From: Lepeophtheirus salmonis
Taxonomy: Eukaryota; Arthropoda; Copepoda; Siphonostomatoida; Caligidae
Length of the DNA: 64,000 nt
NCBI RefSeq assembly: GCF_016086655.4
Contig: NC_052140.2
Span: forward strand, 22,258,001-22,322,000
Direction of reading: 5' to 3'
The notes beneath the pieces were generated by a model, which was not told where the DNA came from, did no database searches, and saw only the letters and a program-made list of their open reading frames with translations. Below, piece after piece: positions 1 through 10,980 of the stretch. The position numbers were made by a program, and so were the translations under genes. Position 1 is the first letter of the stretch. Every line of letters begins with the position of its first letter.

Positions 1-375
1 AGAGCTTTACATGGAGTTAGCATTTGAGTTATGAATAAAAATATATTTACAAAATGAAGAAGAATTGCAGTTGGGATCCATACAGATGATCCAAATCAAA
101 ATTAGATATTTTTTTATATAAGGATTTCACAATAACCGGTCATTTATAGGGTGCAGAAGGGAATTTCTAAGAAATATATATATCATTTTGAAAATAAAGT
201 GGTACTTTACAAAAGTAGGGACTCAAGCCCATATTTTGAAGACCTGCAACTTTATTAGATTTTACAATCAAAGACTTTTGAATTGGCTGACTTCCGACTC
301 AACTTGGTCCCGAAAGTTTTTTTATAGTTTTTATTCCTAAATTTTACTTTAGGACTTGCAATGAAGTCAAAATAA
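1..375. other. AT-rich sequence, no gene seen
   Basis: No coding region, RNA gene or recognisable repeat could be supported here. The sequence is AT-rich with scattered GACTC words that become regular in the next block. Confidence 0.5.
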
Positions 376-377
376 AT

Positions 378-615
378 CTAAGGACTCGAAATGTACTCGA
401 TGACAAATTTTCAAGGATTTGGACTCGATAGATAACACTTGCGTCGAAACATGGACTCAAAAACTAAACTATTGATGGCTCAAGAAAATGTCTTCACGCT
501 ATGAACACCCTATATTATAATTATGGGCCAAAAATGAGGTCAAAAGAAGTTGGAAGATTCGAAATGTTCTCGATAAAAATATTCAAGGAGTTGAACTTGA
601 TAGCTAACATTCAAA
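378..615 (+). repeat. Diverged direct duplication, about 174 bp apart
   Basis: A block beginning near 380 (words ACTCGAAATGTACTCGAT, TTCAAGGATTTGGACTCGAT, GATAACA) recurs near 554 as ATTCGAAATGTTCTCGAT, TTCAAGGAGTTGAACTTGAT and GCTAACA. Order and spacing are kept, so this is an old tandem duplication of roughly 174 bp, not chance AT richness. No coding function is visible. Confidence 0.5.
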
Positions 616-767
616 ACTCTAATTGAGTTCGAAAACTATTTTACGAGTCTGTTGAAGTTTTGAAAGGCCTTATCACTAGATAAATATGTGGAGGTCAGGT
701 GGAATCGATAACATTATTATATGACTTTTGAGTACTGTTGTGGCCATTCTTGTTTATGTGGTCCAAC

Positions 768-965
768 CCTGTCGTAGGACGGGTCCTATCAGTACTTTTG
801 TCAGATTCTTAAGACTGTTGGTCCTTCGGACTATCACCAAAAGAACTTATTTAAAAAAAGTTGAGTGACGTGATGAAGGACCGTAATTTAGTAGTTTTTC
901 ATCTGATCTTCAAGAGTGAACTGCACCGGACCAAGACTGATCTGAGCGGTACCGCAGTCTTCATT
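768..965. repeat. GGACCG-rich dispersed repeat (diverged copy)
   Basis: The words GGTCCT, GGACC, GGACCG and AAGACTG recur here in the same style as at 13.77-13.92, 39.2, 22.65 and 58.54-58.74 kb. The copy is diverged and its ends cannot be set. The family is unclassified. Confidence 0.3.
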
Positions 966-1939
966 CTGAAATCGTAAGGATCGTGATAACACTACTTGTG
1001 AGCGAAGACTTGTGACACGACTAGGCCATTTGAATAATACAGTGAAGAAAATTCCCTTCTCCACCCGGTACATAAATATATTTATGATTAAACACATGTA
1101 CAATAAAAAAAATGACATATCCTTGATCCTACAGACTCATAAATGTATAAATATTTTGATTTGAAAGTGATTTATGGACCCATGTTTCAATAAAAAATAA
1201 TAATATTAAATATATTATTTAGAAAATATAATATATGTTTCGTCAAAGACGACTCAAAAGGATTATAATTTGAAAATAATTGCCGCCAAATGTCGACAAT
1301 TTTTGTCACATTCCAAGCTCTCTATAAACATGTTTGTTCTCGATCATTTATATATATATATATTTGGTTTTTTTTTGTGGAATCTTAAATGTTTCCATCC
1401 TCAAAGGATCACCTCCTCCAACCCCAAAATATTTTGGGGGATTTAACTCCTTGTCCAACTATTTCCGACAAAATGAATTGACTTTATATATATTCCCTTA
1501 ATTCTTACAATATATGTAAAATATTTTTTAGTCTATTAAAAACATTGCTTGCAAAAAAATTCCTATGAATATATTCTTTGTTTTCAATAATGATTCCTCC
1601 AAAATATGAGTAGTATCAACACAAATGCAATCGTGGTCAAAAATTTAAAAAAAATATTGGATTTCAGAATTGATTGTTTTTACTTTTTAAAGCAGGGCTT
1701 TACATCAATTTTTTCCCTACAAGACAGATTTTGAAAATTGACTACCTGCCCCTTTGGTTTAAAAAGTTATCATTTGAGCATGCGCAATAATTATAAGTAG
1801 AAAATAATGGCTGTCAATATAAATTTGTCAAAATAAAGAGGAATCAAATCATTATACGAGAATACTTCTGTATCACATGTCAAAACGAAATATGTTTGCA
1901 TTAATTTGTAGGGCCTGTCTGTTCAAACAGCATATACAC

Positions 1940-2532
1940 TAGGTCTGAGACGGTCCGTTAAGCCAATAGTTCGGTACGAACCCTGGTATACCCGTCAAGG
2001 TATTGCATGATAGTAAAATGGTGTTTTTTTTTTTACAGAATTAATATAGTTCTTCAAAAAATTTGATATTTAATTTTTTAGTTATTTATTTTCTGTACAA
2101 ATAAATTATTCTTAACTTCTACTCAAAAAACAAAGGTTGATATAAAATATACACAAGTTATTAAATAATATTATTCATTTATTCATAATTTGTTTTTGTA
2201 AAAAGATGAGTTTGTCTATATTTTCCGCCAATAAACAAGACCGATTAGCAGTCACAATATCGTTAGCTGACGAAAAAATTATTTCACAGATATACTAATC
2301 GTTCTGAGGTATTGTGAAGCTATTTTGAAAAAATTGGGAAATTTATTTAAATAACCCCTTCACAATACCACTGAATTTTGGTATACTATTTAAATATATT
2401 AATTCAAAAAAAAAATGACCAAAATTTTATAATATCAAAATATTTAATATGTGATAATATATATACGTACCGTAACGAGGGTAAAAAGTACCGAACCGAA
2501 CCGTAGTAAAACCCCATACAGTACAAGTCCTA
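1940..2532 (-). mobile_element. hAT transposon relic (GGTACGG-end family)
   Basis: The left end reads TAGGTCTGAGACGG and the right end, on the other strand, TAGGACTTGTACTG, both like the ends of the better-preserved copy at 42.78-43.43 kb. Just inside both ends are degenerate GGTACGG words. The flanks ATATACAC (left) and ATATATTC (right) agree at 6 of 8 positions, consistent with an old 8-bp hAT target duplication. The interior encodes, on the minus strand, a decayed piece of the hAT C-terminal dimerisation domain. Confidence 0.6.
2170..2390 (-). pseudogene. hAT transposase C-terminal fragment, decayed
   Basis: The minus-strand translation contains LNKFPNFFKIASQYL followed by a stop-interrupted FFRQLTIL, then GLVYWRKI. 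This lines up with the relic at 42.92-43.18 kb (LNKFPNVFNLVSRYF, FRQLAVLERLIALVHYR). The family pattern is the dimerisation domain in which a P-x-L-x-x-A-x-x-Y-L helix precedes S-x-x-R-x-F-S and R-x-x-L. Several in-frame stops are present, so it is non-functional. Confidence 0.5.
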
Positions 2533-4284
2533 ATATATTCCCTATTCCGACTGTCCGACAGAACAATTTTGCGTTCTCAGATTGTCGGCAAGTGTTAATG
2601 TAAAGGTTGGACATATGTTTTGGGTATTTTTACGGAACTGAGTAAATACGGATAATAGAGCCTCGGATTTGTTATAATCGGATATATATATCCAGATATT
2701 TTAATGTCTTAATCATTTATAATCTTCATAAGTAAATGATATTTCAGTAATTATGCAACTAAGTCATGTACTGATGAGGGATTTAGTCTACAATAGGAGG
2801 TCGAAGAGGCCATTCTTTTCCTCCTTACTTTTTGAAGGACAATATAAATGAAGGATTCTGTCGGGGGAGGGGGAGGATTATTCAAATCAAATTCAATGGT
2901 AGGCCAATTTTTTAATCACTCTAAAAAAATATATATATTTTATATTTAAAAAAGAAAAGAATTATAATCAAAATATCCTCCAACATTATTGCACCCTAGT
3001 CACTTAAAATGAATTCCATTGAAAAGAACAATCCTTTGACACTAACTTTTGACGATAGAATTGACACACATGTGTAGGCAGGGGGAAGAACGTATAAAGA
3101 ATACATAAAAGAATCAGTGATTATGGCATCAAAGGCTGTTTTTCCTTAGTGTTGAAGTCCATTCTCGACATTGATGATAGCATCTTTCAAAGCTATTTGT
3201 CTGGCGCTAGGGAGAAATTTTTGACAAGTTCTCTTATAGCAGGCTTACGGGGCCCTCAATAAGCATTAATAAATACTCCAAAATCAGAAGATGGACTCGG
3301 GGATCACACTCAATTTGGACAAGTTCTAGGGAAACAGCAAAGTGGGTAGTTTACAAGTCCGAGTGAGTCCGATTCCACAGGCTTGGTATAATGAATAACA
3401 TAGGTGGAAGATTACAACCATCTTGGTTGCGATCAGAATATCTGCAAAAGCAGTTGTTATGGACAAACATGGCTCACAGTCTACCACCTACCACATCTAA
3501 GAGCTCCCAAATAAGAGTAATGATATCGGAGAAGTCCTCAAGGAGGTGGTCCAAGAAAAATTAAATTTCTTTTTTGAGCTAGGGTGAAATTTTGGACATT
3601 ACTAAACTTTTATAAATAATAAAAAAGAGAGGGAGGACTCTTGGCTTGTACTAAATTTATATGAGTGCATAGCTCACTTCAAAACCTGGAGTCCAAGTTC
3701 TCTATCTGGAAATGAAGGATTTTTATCAATGTGATTGAGAGTATTTTTAAGGACACAAATGAATGTAGCAACATAAATCAGGGAGTCAAACATTTGTTAT
3801 AACCATTGTAAAAGAACTACGCATGAGTATGTTCAGTAGTAGCTTTACACACCACGGGAGATTCGATTACTGTTGGCTTTTATTGGTAGCAGTAGTAAGC
3901 AGTTTGCTTTTGGTATGAGTTATATAAAATGAATATTTATTCAAGAATTCTTTGTTATTCTTGGAAGAAGAATATGTTGGAGAAGAAATAAAAATAATAA
4001 CAAAAAATAAAGAAAAATAAGCTATTTCTTAACGCTTTTCAAATAAAGAACAAACTTATAAAAAGAGGAAGAAAAAATTCCCTCTTTGTAAAAAACTAAT
4101 TTTTTGGAAAATTTCGACACATAAAAAAATAATGGAAAAAGAAATTCGTCACTCTATGATTTTAGTTTTTTTTTTTTTTCTTTTTAGAATAAATAATTAT
4201 GATTACAGCACATTCCGTAATTATTAATTCCAATTCAAATATTTGAAGAAAGAAAATGGTTTTAATACATATTGTAGAATACAT
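2533..4284. other. Unassigned DNA between two transposons
   Basis: A G-rich tract lies at about 2861-2876. A GC-richer stretch at 3120-3720 has short open frames on both strands, none of which could be matched to a family. The remainder is AT-rich with long A and T runs (for example 4166-4182). No gene is supported. Confidence 0.4.
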
Positions 4285-4324
4285 TAGGGTGGTTTGTACT
4301 TCAACTTTTTTCGAATTTTGATTA
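4285..4324 (+). repeat. Left terminal inverted repeat of the 1.95-kb element
   Basis: Pairs with 6193-6232 in inverse orientation. Shared blocks are TAGGGTGGTTTGT, TTCAACTT, GAATTT and ATTA in the same order with no indel. Confidence 0.8.
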
Positions 4325-4532
4325 CGACAATAAAAAAAGTTCTATGTTGTGAAGAAAATGCTTTATGGCAAATTGACGAGTTCTACAAGTTCATTATTTG
4401 TAGGTCGTTTATAAAAGTTTGAAAAAACGGCATAAATTCCTTATTTAGTCAATAAATATACGAAATAGTTCTAAACACACATTGTTTTTGGTTATTAATT
4501 TATGTTTATATACTTACATTTACTATTAGACT

Positions 4533-4970
4533 GCGTCTCAAAATAAGGTATCACCAAAAAAATACTACATTTTAGGCTTTTTCGGCCCCAGAAGATTGTA
4601 AAAAGTACTTTTAAAGTTCATTTTCTTTGTAAAAAAACGCAATATATATTTTTTGAGTAGAAAGTGAGCATTTAAAACATTATAATTACCATTTTGACCG
4701 CGTTTCGAACTATGTTTCCACAGACAAACAACACAATTGTAGCTTTTCTGGAAGAACTATGTACAAAATAGTGCTTTTAAAGTGGCTATTTATATATGGA
4801 AATTACTTTTTTAATGATTTAGTTAACCATTTTGAGCGTATTTGAACCTTGTTACAATAAAAAAAAATACCATATTAGAAGCTTTTTTGGCAAAATTAAG
4901 TTGAAAAAGTTTTACTTCAAGTCTTTATTTTTTTAAATAATGCAAAATAAATTTTTTTAGTTTTAATTTT
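4533..4970 (+). repeat. Three imperfect direct repeats inside the 1.95-kb element
   Basis: Units start at GCGT at 4533, 4700 and 4836. Each runs through an A-rich stretch with a short ATAC/ACAC word, then a GCTTTTT or GCTTTTC block, then an AAAAGT or AAATAGT word and a TTTTAAAGT or ACTTCAAGT word, in the same order. Spacing is 167 and 136 bp. They are old tandem duplications and are not coding. Confidence 0.5.
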
Positions 4971-5634
4971 TATTTGATTTAAAATCATTTTTATAGATGC
5001 TTCTCTAACCAATAAAAAATATTTGTAAAATTTCTATTTCTAAAACCACCCACTAAAGAAAAATATCCAAAATAACATATCTTTGATTGCTAAAACATTG
5101 TATGTCATTTTCTAATAATTCATTTTGATACACATTTTTCTAAGCAAAAAACAATTGTTTTAAAGTTTCTTTTAAAAGTCATTGTATGGGTTAAAAAGAT
5201 AGAATAATTTTGGTGATTTGTGTTTAGTGCACATATTCTTTGAAAATATCAGAAAGGAACGTTCAATATAATGTCGAAAAGTTGTTAGCCCTTTAGGCTA
5301 TGATTTAAGGAAATAACTATATTAATAAATGTAATAGAAGAAGTTAAACGGATACACTCTGTATAAAATAATAAAAAGTTTTGTAGAGATCTACACGATT
5401 TTGTTGGTTTAAGTTTCAACACTTTATATTTAATTCAAACCGAGTGCTAATGTATTAAGTGTACCCCAATGGTCCCCTGTTTCACTATGTCGATCATATT
5501 CTTCTTCTAAAACTGTAATTTGTTTCGAAACAGAGCTTCCTTCATTTTTACTTCTGGGAACAAAGTTGAACAAAGAGTTATGTTTTTACCTCTGTTTACT
5601 TGTTTGATAACTACTTAGTTGTTTTTTGAGTCAC

Positions 5635-6080
5635 CAGGATTAAAGCAAAAGTTGCAGATCGATTTTGATCAAACTTCTTACGAAAACGATATATGGTCAC
5701 AGTAAGAGGCCATTAAATTTTGAGATGTCAAAAGTCAAGGTCAAGAAAACACACGACATAATAAATTCATAACTATGGACAGACATAACTCGATTTGATT
5801 TTAGATGGAGATTTTGCAATCTACCAAGTGACCATTTTAGTTTGTTTGTTAATGACCAGGATTACGGCGAAGGTTATTAATTGATTTTGATCAAACTTAG
5901 TAGGAAGTTGATATATAGTCACAGTAAGGGCCCATGAAAATTTTAGAGGTCAAGGTCAAAGTTTAAGGTATAAGAGAACGTAAACAAAAATGTATAATGC
6001 TACATAACTTTGGAACAAATCGACATACTTACCTCCGTTTATTTTTGGTGGAGGTTTTGTTTTCTACGGAGTACTCAGTT
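5635..6080 (+). repeat. 222-bp tandem duplication carrying TCAAGGTCA
   Basis: CAGGATTA at 5635 recurs at 5857. Each copy continues through GATTTTGATCAAACTT, then ATATATGGTCACAGTAAG (first) or ATATATAGTCACAGTAAG (second), then a block containing TCAAGGTCA (5735-5743 and 5950-5958). The word TCAAGGTCA equals the extended half-site bound by FTZ-F1/ERR-type nuclear receptors, but binding here is only a possibility. Parts of a third unit are visible at about 5545-5634. Confidence 0.6.
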
Positions 6081-6192
6081 TAGTATCAAACAGTGATTGA
6101 GATGTTTGCATTGTCCTAAATATGGCATCGTAGAGCAATTAAATTTGCAGAGTTGCCTTGCTTTCCACATTACAACTTTTCTTACCGTTTCC

Positions 6193-6232
6193 TAATTGAA
6201 ATTCAAAACAAGTTGAAAAACAAACCACCCTA
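6193..6232 (-). repeat. Right terminal inverted repeat of the 1.95-kb element
   Basis: Inverse of 4285-4324; see the entry for the whole element. Confidence 0.8.
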
Positions 6233-6615
6233 ACATACTCTCATTGAAGTAAAGAAATAAATGGGTTTAATTTTTTGTAGAAATGTAGAAGAAACCATTA
6301 ACAAATGGTTCCTTTATACTACAAATTGTCGGAGTATTGAACAAAGTGGTTTCTATAAAATGTACTTCCATCTCATTTATTAACGCCATGCAGCCAAAAG
6401 AATTCCAATAGAGATGTTCTAGAGGTGAATATCCCCTTCTACGTGACTAGGCTATATTTGAAGGGATCTACAATACATGCGTATGTGGGCTGTCAGCACA
6501 AAAGCATGTAAGGATTATTTTATTTATCAATTAGGAGCTCAAATTTGATTTGTAACTGTAAAGTTCAATTAGTGTGGACGAGATCTCTGCTTCTCTCTTG
6601 AGTAAGGACGGATTA

Positions 6616-7478
6616 GTTGCAAGAGTCGTTTGAAAAGTCCGAGCAAAGTCCGAGAAATGTTATGTTTATTAATAGCATCTATTGGAAGGACAAACACCTA
6701 CTTTCAGGTAAATTTGTCTATTACTTACTGTTTGACATTCGATTGAATTATGAAAGTGGGGTGAGTTTCAAAAATTTGACGAAAAATAATTTCATTTGTT
6801 GATTAAACATTACTTTATGAAAGACAAAATGCCCTAGGAGACTAAAAAGAATTTTGATCAAAATTATGGGGACTCTGTGCATTCAATTAGAGCAGTTTAT
6901 AAGGGGCTTCAAAATTTTCGGCGTGGCCATATGAGCACAAGTTACGCTGAACGTTCTGGACGCCCTGTTGAGGTAACTACTCCAGAAATCATTGATAAAA
7001 TTCATGATATGTTGATGGATGACAGAAGAGCGAAGGTGCATGAGATGACTAGTCATGTGGACATCTCGAGTTGGAATCCTATTTCGATTAATTTTGCGAC
7101 CACACCTGCTGAGATGTGAGCTGGTGCATTGTTATGCTGGAAAATGACTTATTTGCGGGCCAATCGTGGCTGTTTTTCTTGCAGCTAAGTTTTCAAACGG
7201 TCCATATATAAATAACAATAGGCACATGTAATAGTTTTACCTTTTCCCAGATAGTCGATGAGGATTATTCCTTACGAATCCAAAAGAATGTTTTCATAAC
7301 CTTTTTGGCGGACTCTTCAATTCAAACAATGCCAAACATACAAAAATAGACGAATCTGGCGAAAAGTTGGTGTTTATTCGTTCAAGAGATGTTACAAACT
7401 AAAAAATAACCTCCATTCAAGCTAGTCTTACTAAACTTCGGACTTTGTACGTACTTTTCAAACAAGCCTCTTTATGCA
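6616..7478 (+). mobile_element. mariner element, degenerate, with inverted ends
   Basis: The left end contains GTTTGAAAAGTCCGAGCAAA and the inverse of the right end contains GTTTGAAAAGTACGTACAAA, both followed by GTCCGA. TA lies just outside each end (6614-6615 and 7479-7480), the mariner target. The interior carries a transposase N-terminus at 6817-7092; after that the frame is lost and the middle, including the catalytic aspartates, cannot be read. The segment 7093-7430 may contain a foreign insertion or an inverted piece. Confidence 0.75.
6817..7119 (+). pseudogene. mariner transposase, N-terminal DNA-binding part only
   Basis: Would encode the helix-turn-helix half of a mariner transposase, which binds the inverted ends. 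Readable from an ATG at 6817 (FMKDKMP, then a stop) through NYGDS, VYKGLQNFRRGH and AERSGRPVEV to IDKIHDMLMDDRRAKVHEM. These are hallmarks of the mariner N-terminus, where the S-G-R-P hinge links the two helix-turn-helix units. An in-frame TAG follows KMP, and the similarity stops near residue 90 at the TSHVDIS region. No DDD catalytic residues remain. Confidence 0.7.
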
Positions 7479-7480
7479 TA

Positions 7481-9093
7481 TTCACTTTTGAGAAAAACAT
7501 TGGTACTAGCTTTTGTGCTGACAGGACACATGTATATTTCTATACCCATTTCTTTGTTTTTACCATATATATATATATATATGTATTTTGAAGACAAATC
7601 ATTACATTATCCCTGATGTAGTACATTTTTTAATTCATCACTTGTATGCAAACAAGTAGATCATGTCTGAAGATCCAGTCAATATAAACCCTTTACACCT
7701 CCTCCGTGATGCAAATAATTACTTATGAGGATTTAATAGTTAATATTAAACATATAGTTAGATGAACAGCAAGCATCACTAATAACACTATGAACTTTAA
7801 TTTAAAAAGAAGAGCCTCTCCAAAAACCTTTACATCGTTGTCAATTTGAAATAAGGCGATGGTAATAGTTCAAGGAAAAATCTTATTTTTGAATTGATCT
7901 CATAATAAAAGTGCATAGTTATTCGGATGCCCCAGCTAGAAGAGATAGAAACAAAGACAGAGAAGAAGAAAATAGATAGAAACAAAGAGAGAGAAAAAGA
8001 AAAAGGATTTGCTCGGAGGACTCCCTTGAATATCCGTAATGTCCGAGAGAAAAAAAGGAAAAAAAAAATGAAAAATCATCAAATCCAAATGTTTCCCCTT
8101 TTCATGTTTCGGTTCTATCACAATTTCGCGATTTTTTAATAATATATACAGTTCATTGATAATTGGAATTATCATTCGGTATAAGAGAATACAACTTTTT
8201 TAACGATCCATTTATTTAATAAAAATATTTTGTATGTTACTCACATAGAGGGATCACTAAAAATAACTTCCCCGCATTAAACAAAAAAAACTACAGACTG
8301 TCACGCCACCTTGCGGAGATTTTTTGTTTGTTTTAGTCTTTTCATACCCTATGGGTACTTTTGTTGCTTACTGAGTAGTATTGTGTTTTCATAGCCAAGA
8401 ACAGTGGCGCCATTTGGTATTTTATTGTGGTTTATTAGTAGTTTGTACATTTATTTGCGTGCAAGGTTGACAATGGGCAAGAACTCCTTTGGATCGACAT
8501 ATGTACTGAGTAAATTCATTCCAGGTCTTTTAATTCCTCGTAAATTCATCCATGGACATTTCTTTCCCACTTTGAAGAGCGATATTTAGTGTCGTCATAC
8601 GGTTTATGTTTCTAAACTAGTTAGTAGTTTTTATGTAGGGCTATATAAGGAGGGATGTGCAGTTGGCACAGGCGATGAGCAATCCCTAGTGATGGATGGG
8701 AGACATATATGGATGATTTATAGTGTATATGGATTAGAAATTACGTTTTTAATGATGAATCTTTATTAGTGAGTAGGAATGGAACCCACATTTATGGGTA
8801 TTATTTATACCCTGGGAAATAGATGATAATCCCGTTATTACTCCTTCTCTTCTTCTTTGTCTATCACTAATCCCTTCTGTCTATTCGTTTCTCCTTTTTA
8901 AATTCAAATCTACATAACCAATAAGCAAGTTGTTCTGCCCCATCATTCCCTTCTCCCGAACCAATTAGCCTCCCCTGTTTCAATTTCAGTTCGGGATGGA
9001 ATCATACAAAAACATCATCATTCATAGTATCATCCTGGGAGTCCCTCTCTAGCCCTAAGCAAATACTACAAAGTAGTTTAAAAACAAAAACCT
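7481..9093. other. Mostly unassigned DNA with a purine tract
   Basis: Holds a (TA)n run at about 7566-7582, an A/G-rich tract at 7936-8068 (repeated AGATAGAAACAAAGA words, similar to a tract at 15.13-15.21 kb) and the possible LTR described at 8299-8800. Short open frames over the purine tract reflect composition and are not treated as genes. Confidence 0.4.
8299..8800 (+). other. Possible solo LTR or promoter-like block
   Basis: A stretch of more balanced composition starts TGTCACGCCACC. At 8641-8650 it carries CTATATAAGG, a good TATA box, followed about 25 bp downstream by CAGTTGG, a plausible initiator, and GTATTATTTATACCC near 8800. No protein domain, primer-binding site or second copy was found, so the LTR reading is a guess. 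It could equally be the promoter of an unrecognised gene. Confidence 0.2.
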
Positions 9094-9964
9094 TACAGTG
9101 TGAGCACTAAAAAATTAAAAAATTTAAAAGCCATTTTCACTTCTCCATATGTTGATTTTGTGGCATTTTTGTAGCAAACTTTTGAAGCAAAAGTTGGTAC
9201 CTGATAACTTTTTTACAGTTTTTATTCCGTATGTTCCCCTCCATTCCGAATGGTATCTTCAATACGGGGACGAACAGAAGCCTTGATGAAGTCTGAGGAC
9301 AAGTTGTTCCACTCCTCCGTGATCACTGCCTTCAGTGACTTGACATTAAGGTGAGAAGTCTTGTTTGTCTTGCCCTCCAAGACACTCTAAACAGCAAAGT
9401 CCAGGGGTTCACGTCGCGTGAGGACAAAGGCCAGAATTCTGAGGGGTAGAAGGTAACCATGTTATTCTTGTAGAAATGTTGCAGCTTTTGGACGTATATG
9501 CCAGGGACCCATCTTGGGTAAATACATAGTTGTCCCTGGGAAACGTGCTCTTCAAACATGGCAAGAATTGTTACTTAAATACCTTGTAGTACACGTCCGT
9601 GTTGACTTTCTCAATTTCCTCCTTGACCATGGGTACGAACCCGACACTCTTCCTCCTGTTGTAGCCTCCACTTCCTGGAAACTGTCTTGTAGTTGTTCAT
9701 TGCCTTCCTGGTGTTGCAAACAGTGGCCAGAAAGACATTGACCATCGCCAAGATCTACTTAGGATCGACATATGTACGGAGGAGATCGCACATCCTCCGC
9801 CGTTTTGCTTGTTACTCAGACATTTTCGTATCGCACAAAAACAATATAAACATCAAATTATAGCTTTTTGTCAGTTCTTTCGAATGTGCCAAAATTGTCA
9901 GCGTTTTAGAATTGAGGCTAGATGGCCTCGAAGAGGATTATAATTTTTGAGTCCTCACCCGGTA
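9094..9964 (-). mobile_element. Tc1-like element, internally deleted
   Basis: Ends are TACAGTGTGAGCACT at 9094 and, inverted, TACCGGGTGAGGACT at 9964, each followed by a similar AAAAATTA word. The TA that forms the first two bases of each end is the Tc1/mariner target. The interior is a shortened, frameshifted transposase on the minus strand. Confidence 0.8.
9222..9823 (-). pseudogene. Tc1-like transposase, internally deleted
   Basis: From ATG at 9823 the minus strand reads MSE-stop-QAKRRRMCDLLRTYV, ILAMVNVFLATV and KAMNNYKTVSRK, the N-terminal helix-turn-helix. After a large deletion it resumes with the last catalytic region (FYPSEFWPLSSRDVNP), which covers the WPPSSPDLNPLDF block of intact relatives. 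After a frameshift it finishes SSDFIKASVRPRIEDTIRNG and a stop at 9222. The first two DDE residues are missing. Upstream stops at residue 4 and after YVDPK confirm decay. Confidence 0.8.
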
Positions 9965-10641
9965 TGACGTCACTAAATAACCCCTTTGAATGTGGGAATG
10001 AAATGTCCGGGAATGAATTTTACAGGTAATGAAATTACTAACTATCAAAATATTAGGAATGAAATCATCGGCCACGGTATATTTTTTTTAATTCATATGC
10101 ACTGATCTTTTTTTAGTTTGTTCATACCTTATTAAGAATGGATCTTCTTTTGATGAATTATTTTTCTTTCTATAACTGGGTACATCATTTTTTCACGTGC
10201 ACTAATATATATTCACATTTAAAAAAAGGTATCCTACGCAATCTTTTTATCCATTTTTTTTCGATGACCTCAGAAGAAGATTATGTAAAATATATACATA
10301 TATTGATATATGTACCTAAAGCAAGTTGTGCACCTATGACATTCCATGTGACCTTTTCCTTCATTCAAATGGTTGAACAAGGATTTCACATTATTTAAAA
10401 CCATTTTGATCATGTTTTTAAGAGAATTATATTCGTTAATATTTATAAAAGACCCTAATGAAGCCTGGGGCCTTACCTAACCCAGAAAATAGAATATCCT
10501 TATTATACCGAGTGCATAATTGAAAACTAATCATTTTCAATCGAGAATTTAACAAATTTAATTTTTGGAAGCTGTAGGAGCAATGTCCATTAAACTTTGT
10601 AAACTTTTGGCTTTGACTGTTGGTAAAAATTTAATTTGAGA
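9965..10641. other. AT-rich spacer, no supported gene
   Basis: One 86-codon open frame (10138-10398, plus) is rich in F, I, H and Y with no family resemblance, as expected of AT-rich random sequence. Nothing else recognisable. Confidence 0.4.
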
Positions 10642-10980
10642 TCATGGAGTGCCAATGATTATCAACTGAAGCGTTGAGAGGCTTGAGATTTGGCGAGCAT
10701 TGACCTCGAAATACAGCCTGAAGTACAAGTTAAGGTAGTTGGCATCTGACGAGTACGGTTTTCCCCCTAGAATAGAATGTTGATCTCCAAAAATAAGTGC
10801 GCACCCTTTGTTGGTGTGCGTTACTGAACTGTTTTGTTGCAGCTCGACGTCAATAGAACCATTAATGTCCTTCTTCACGTTCTAAATAGTGTGTTTGCTT
10901 GCTTAAATTAAGTTTCTGATCTTTGTTGGTGTGTCTTCCTTGCAACAATCTAGATTACTTTTATCTATTTTTGTGACCAT
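10642..10980 (-). pseudogene. Tc1-like transposase relic, N- and C-terminal pieces
   Basis: The minus strand starts MVTKIDKSNLDCCKED, reaches TIxNVKKDINGSIDVEL (helix-turn-helix style, YNVKK) and then jumps to a tail reading HSILGGKPYSSDANYLNLYF and FEVNARQISSLSTLQL. That tail corresponds to the WPPSSPDANPLDFYFW catalytic block, which supplies the last acidic position of the DDE triad, and the following C-terminal helix. The middle is deleted and stops interrupt the first third. Non-functional. Confidence 0.65.

Larger units (their letters stand above)
4285..6232. mobile_element. 1,948-bp element with 40-bp inverted ends and 4-bp target duplication
   Basis: The left end begins TAGGGTGGTTTGT and the right end is its inverse, ACAAACCACCCTA. 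The similarity continues for 40 bp with about 7 mismatches. The bases just outside are ACAT at 4281-4284 and ACAT at 6233-6236, a perfect 4-bp duplication. The interior has no long open frame; it holds a three-unit repeat (4533-4970) and a 222-bp tandem duplication (5635-6080). This is the structure of a non-autonomous DNA transposon. The superfamily is not identified: a 4-bp duplication would fit Sola-like elements among others, but no transposase is present to decide. Confidence is high for the structure and low for the class. Confidence 0.75.

Noticed and set aside
3120..3720. GC-richer block suspected to be a decayed transposase or gene
   Set aside because: Translations on all frames gave only short pieces with stops and no recognisable motif.
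4285..4297. TTAGGG at the element end as a telomeric repeat
   Set aside because: Occurs once and is part of the 40-bp inverted end; no TTAGG array is present.
7927..8175. Open frames on both strands over an A/G-rich tract
   Set aside because: Lysine/glutamate-rich on one strand and phenylalanine-rich on the other, explained by the purine tract itself.
10138..10398. 86-codon plus-strand open frame
   Set aside because: Composition is F/I/Y/H-rich, as in random AT-rich sequence; no family resemblance and no splice or promoter context.
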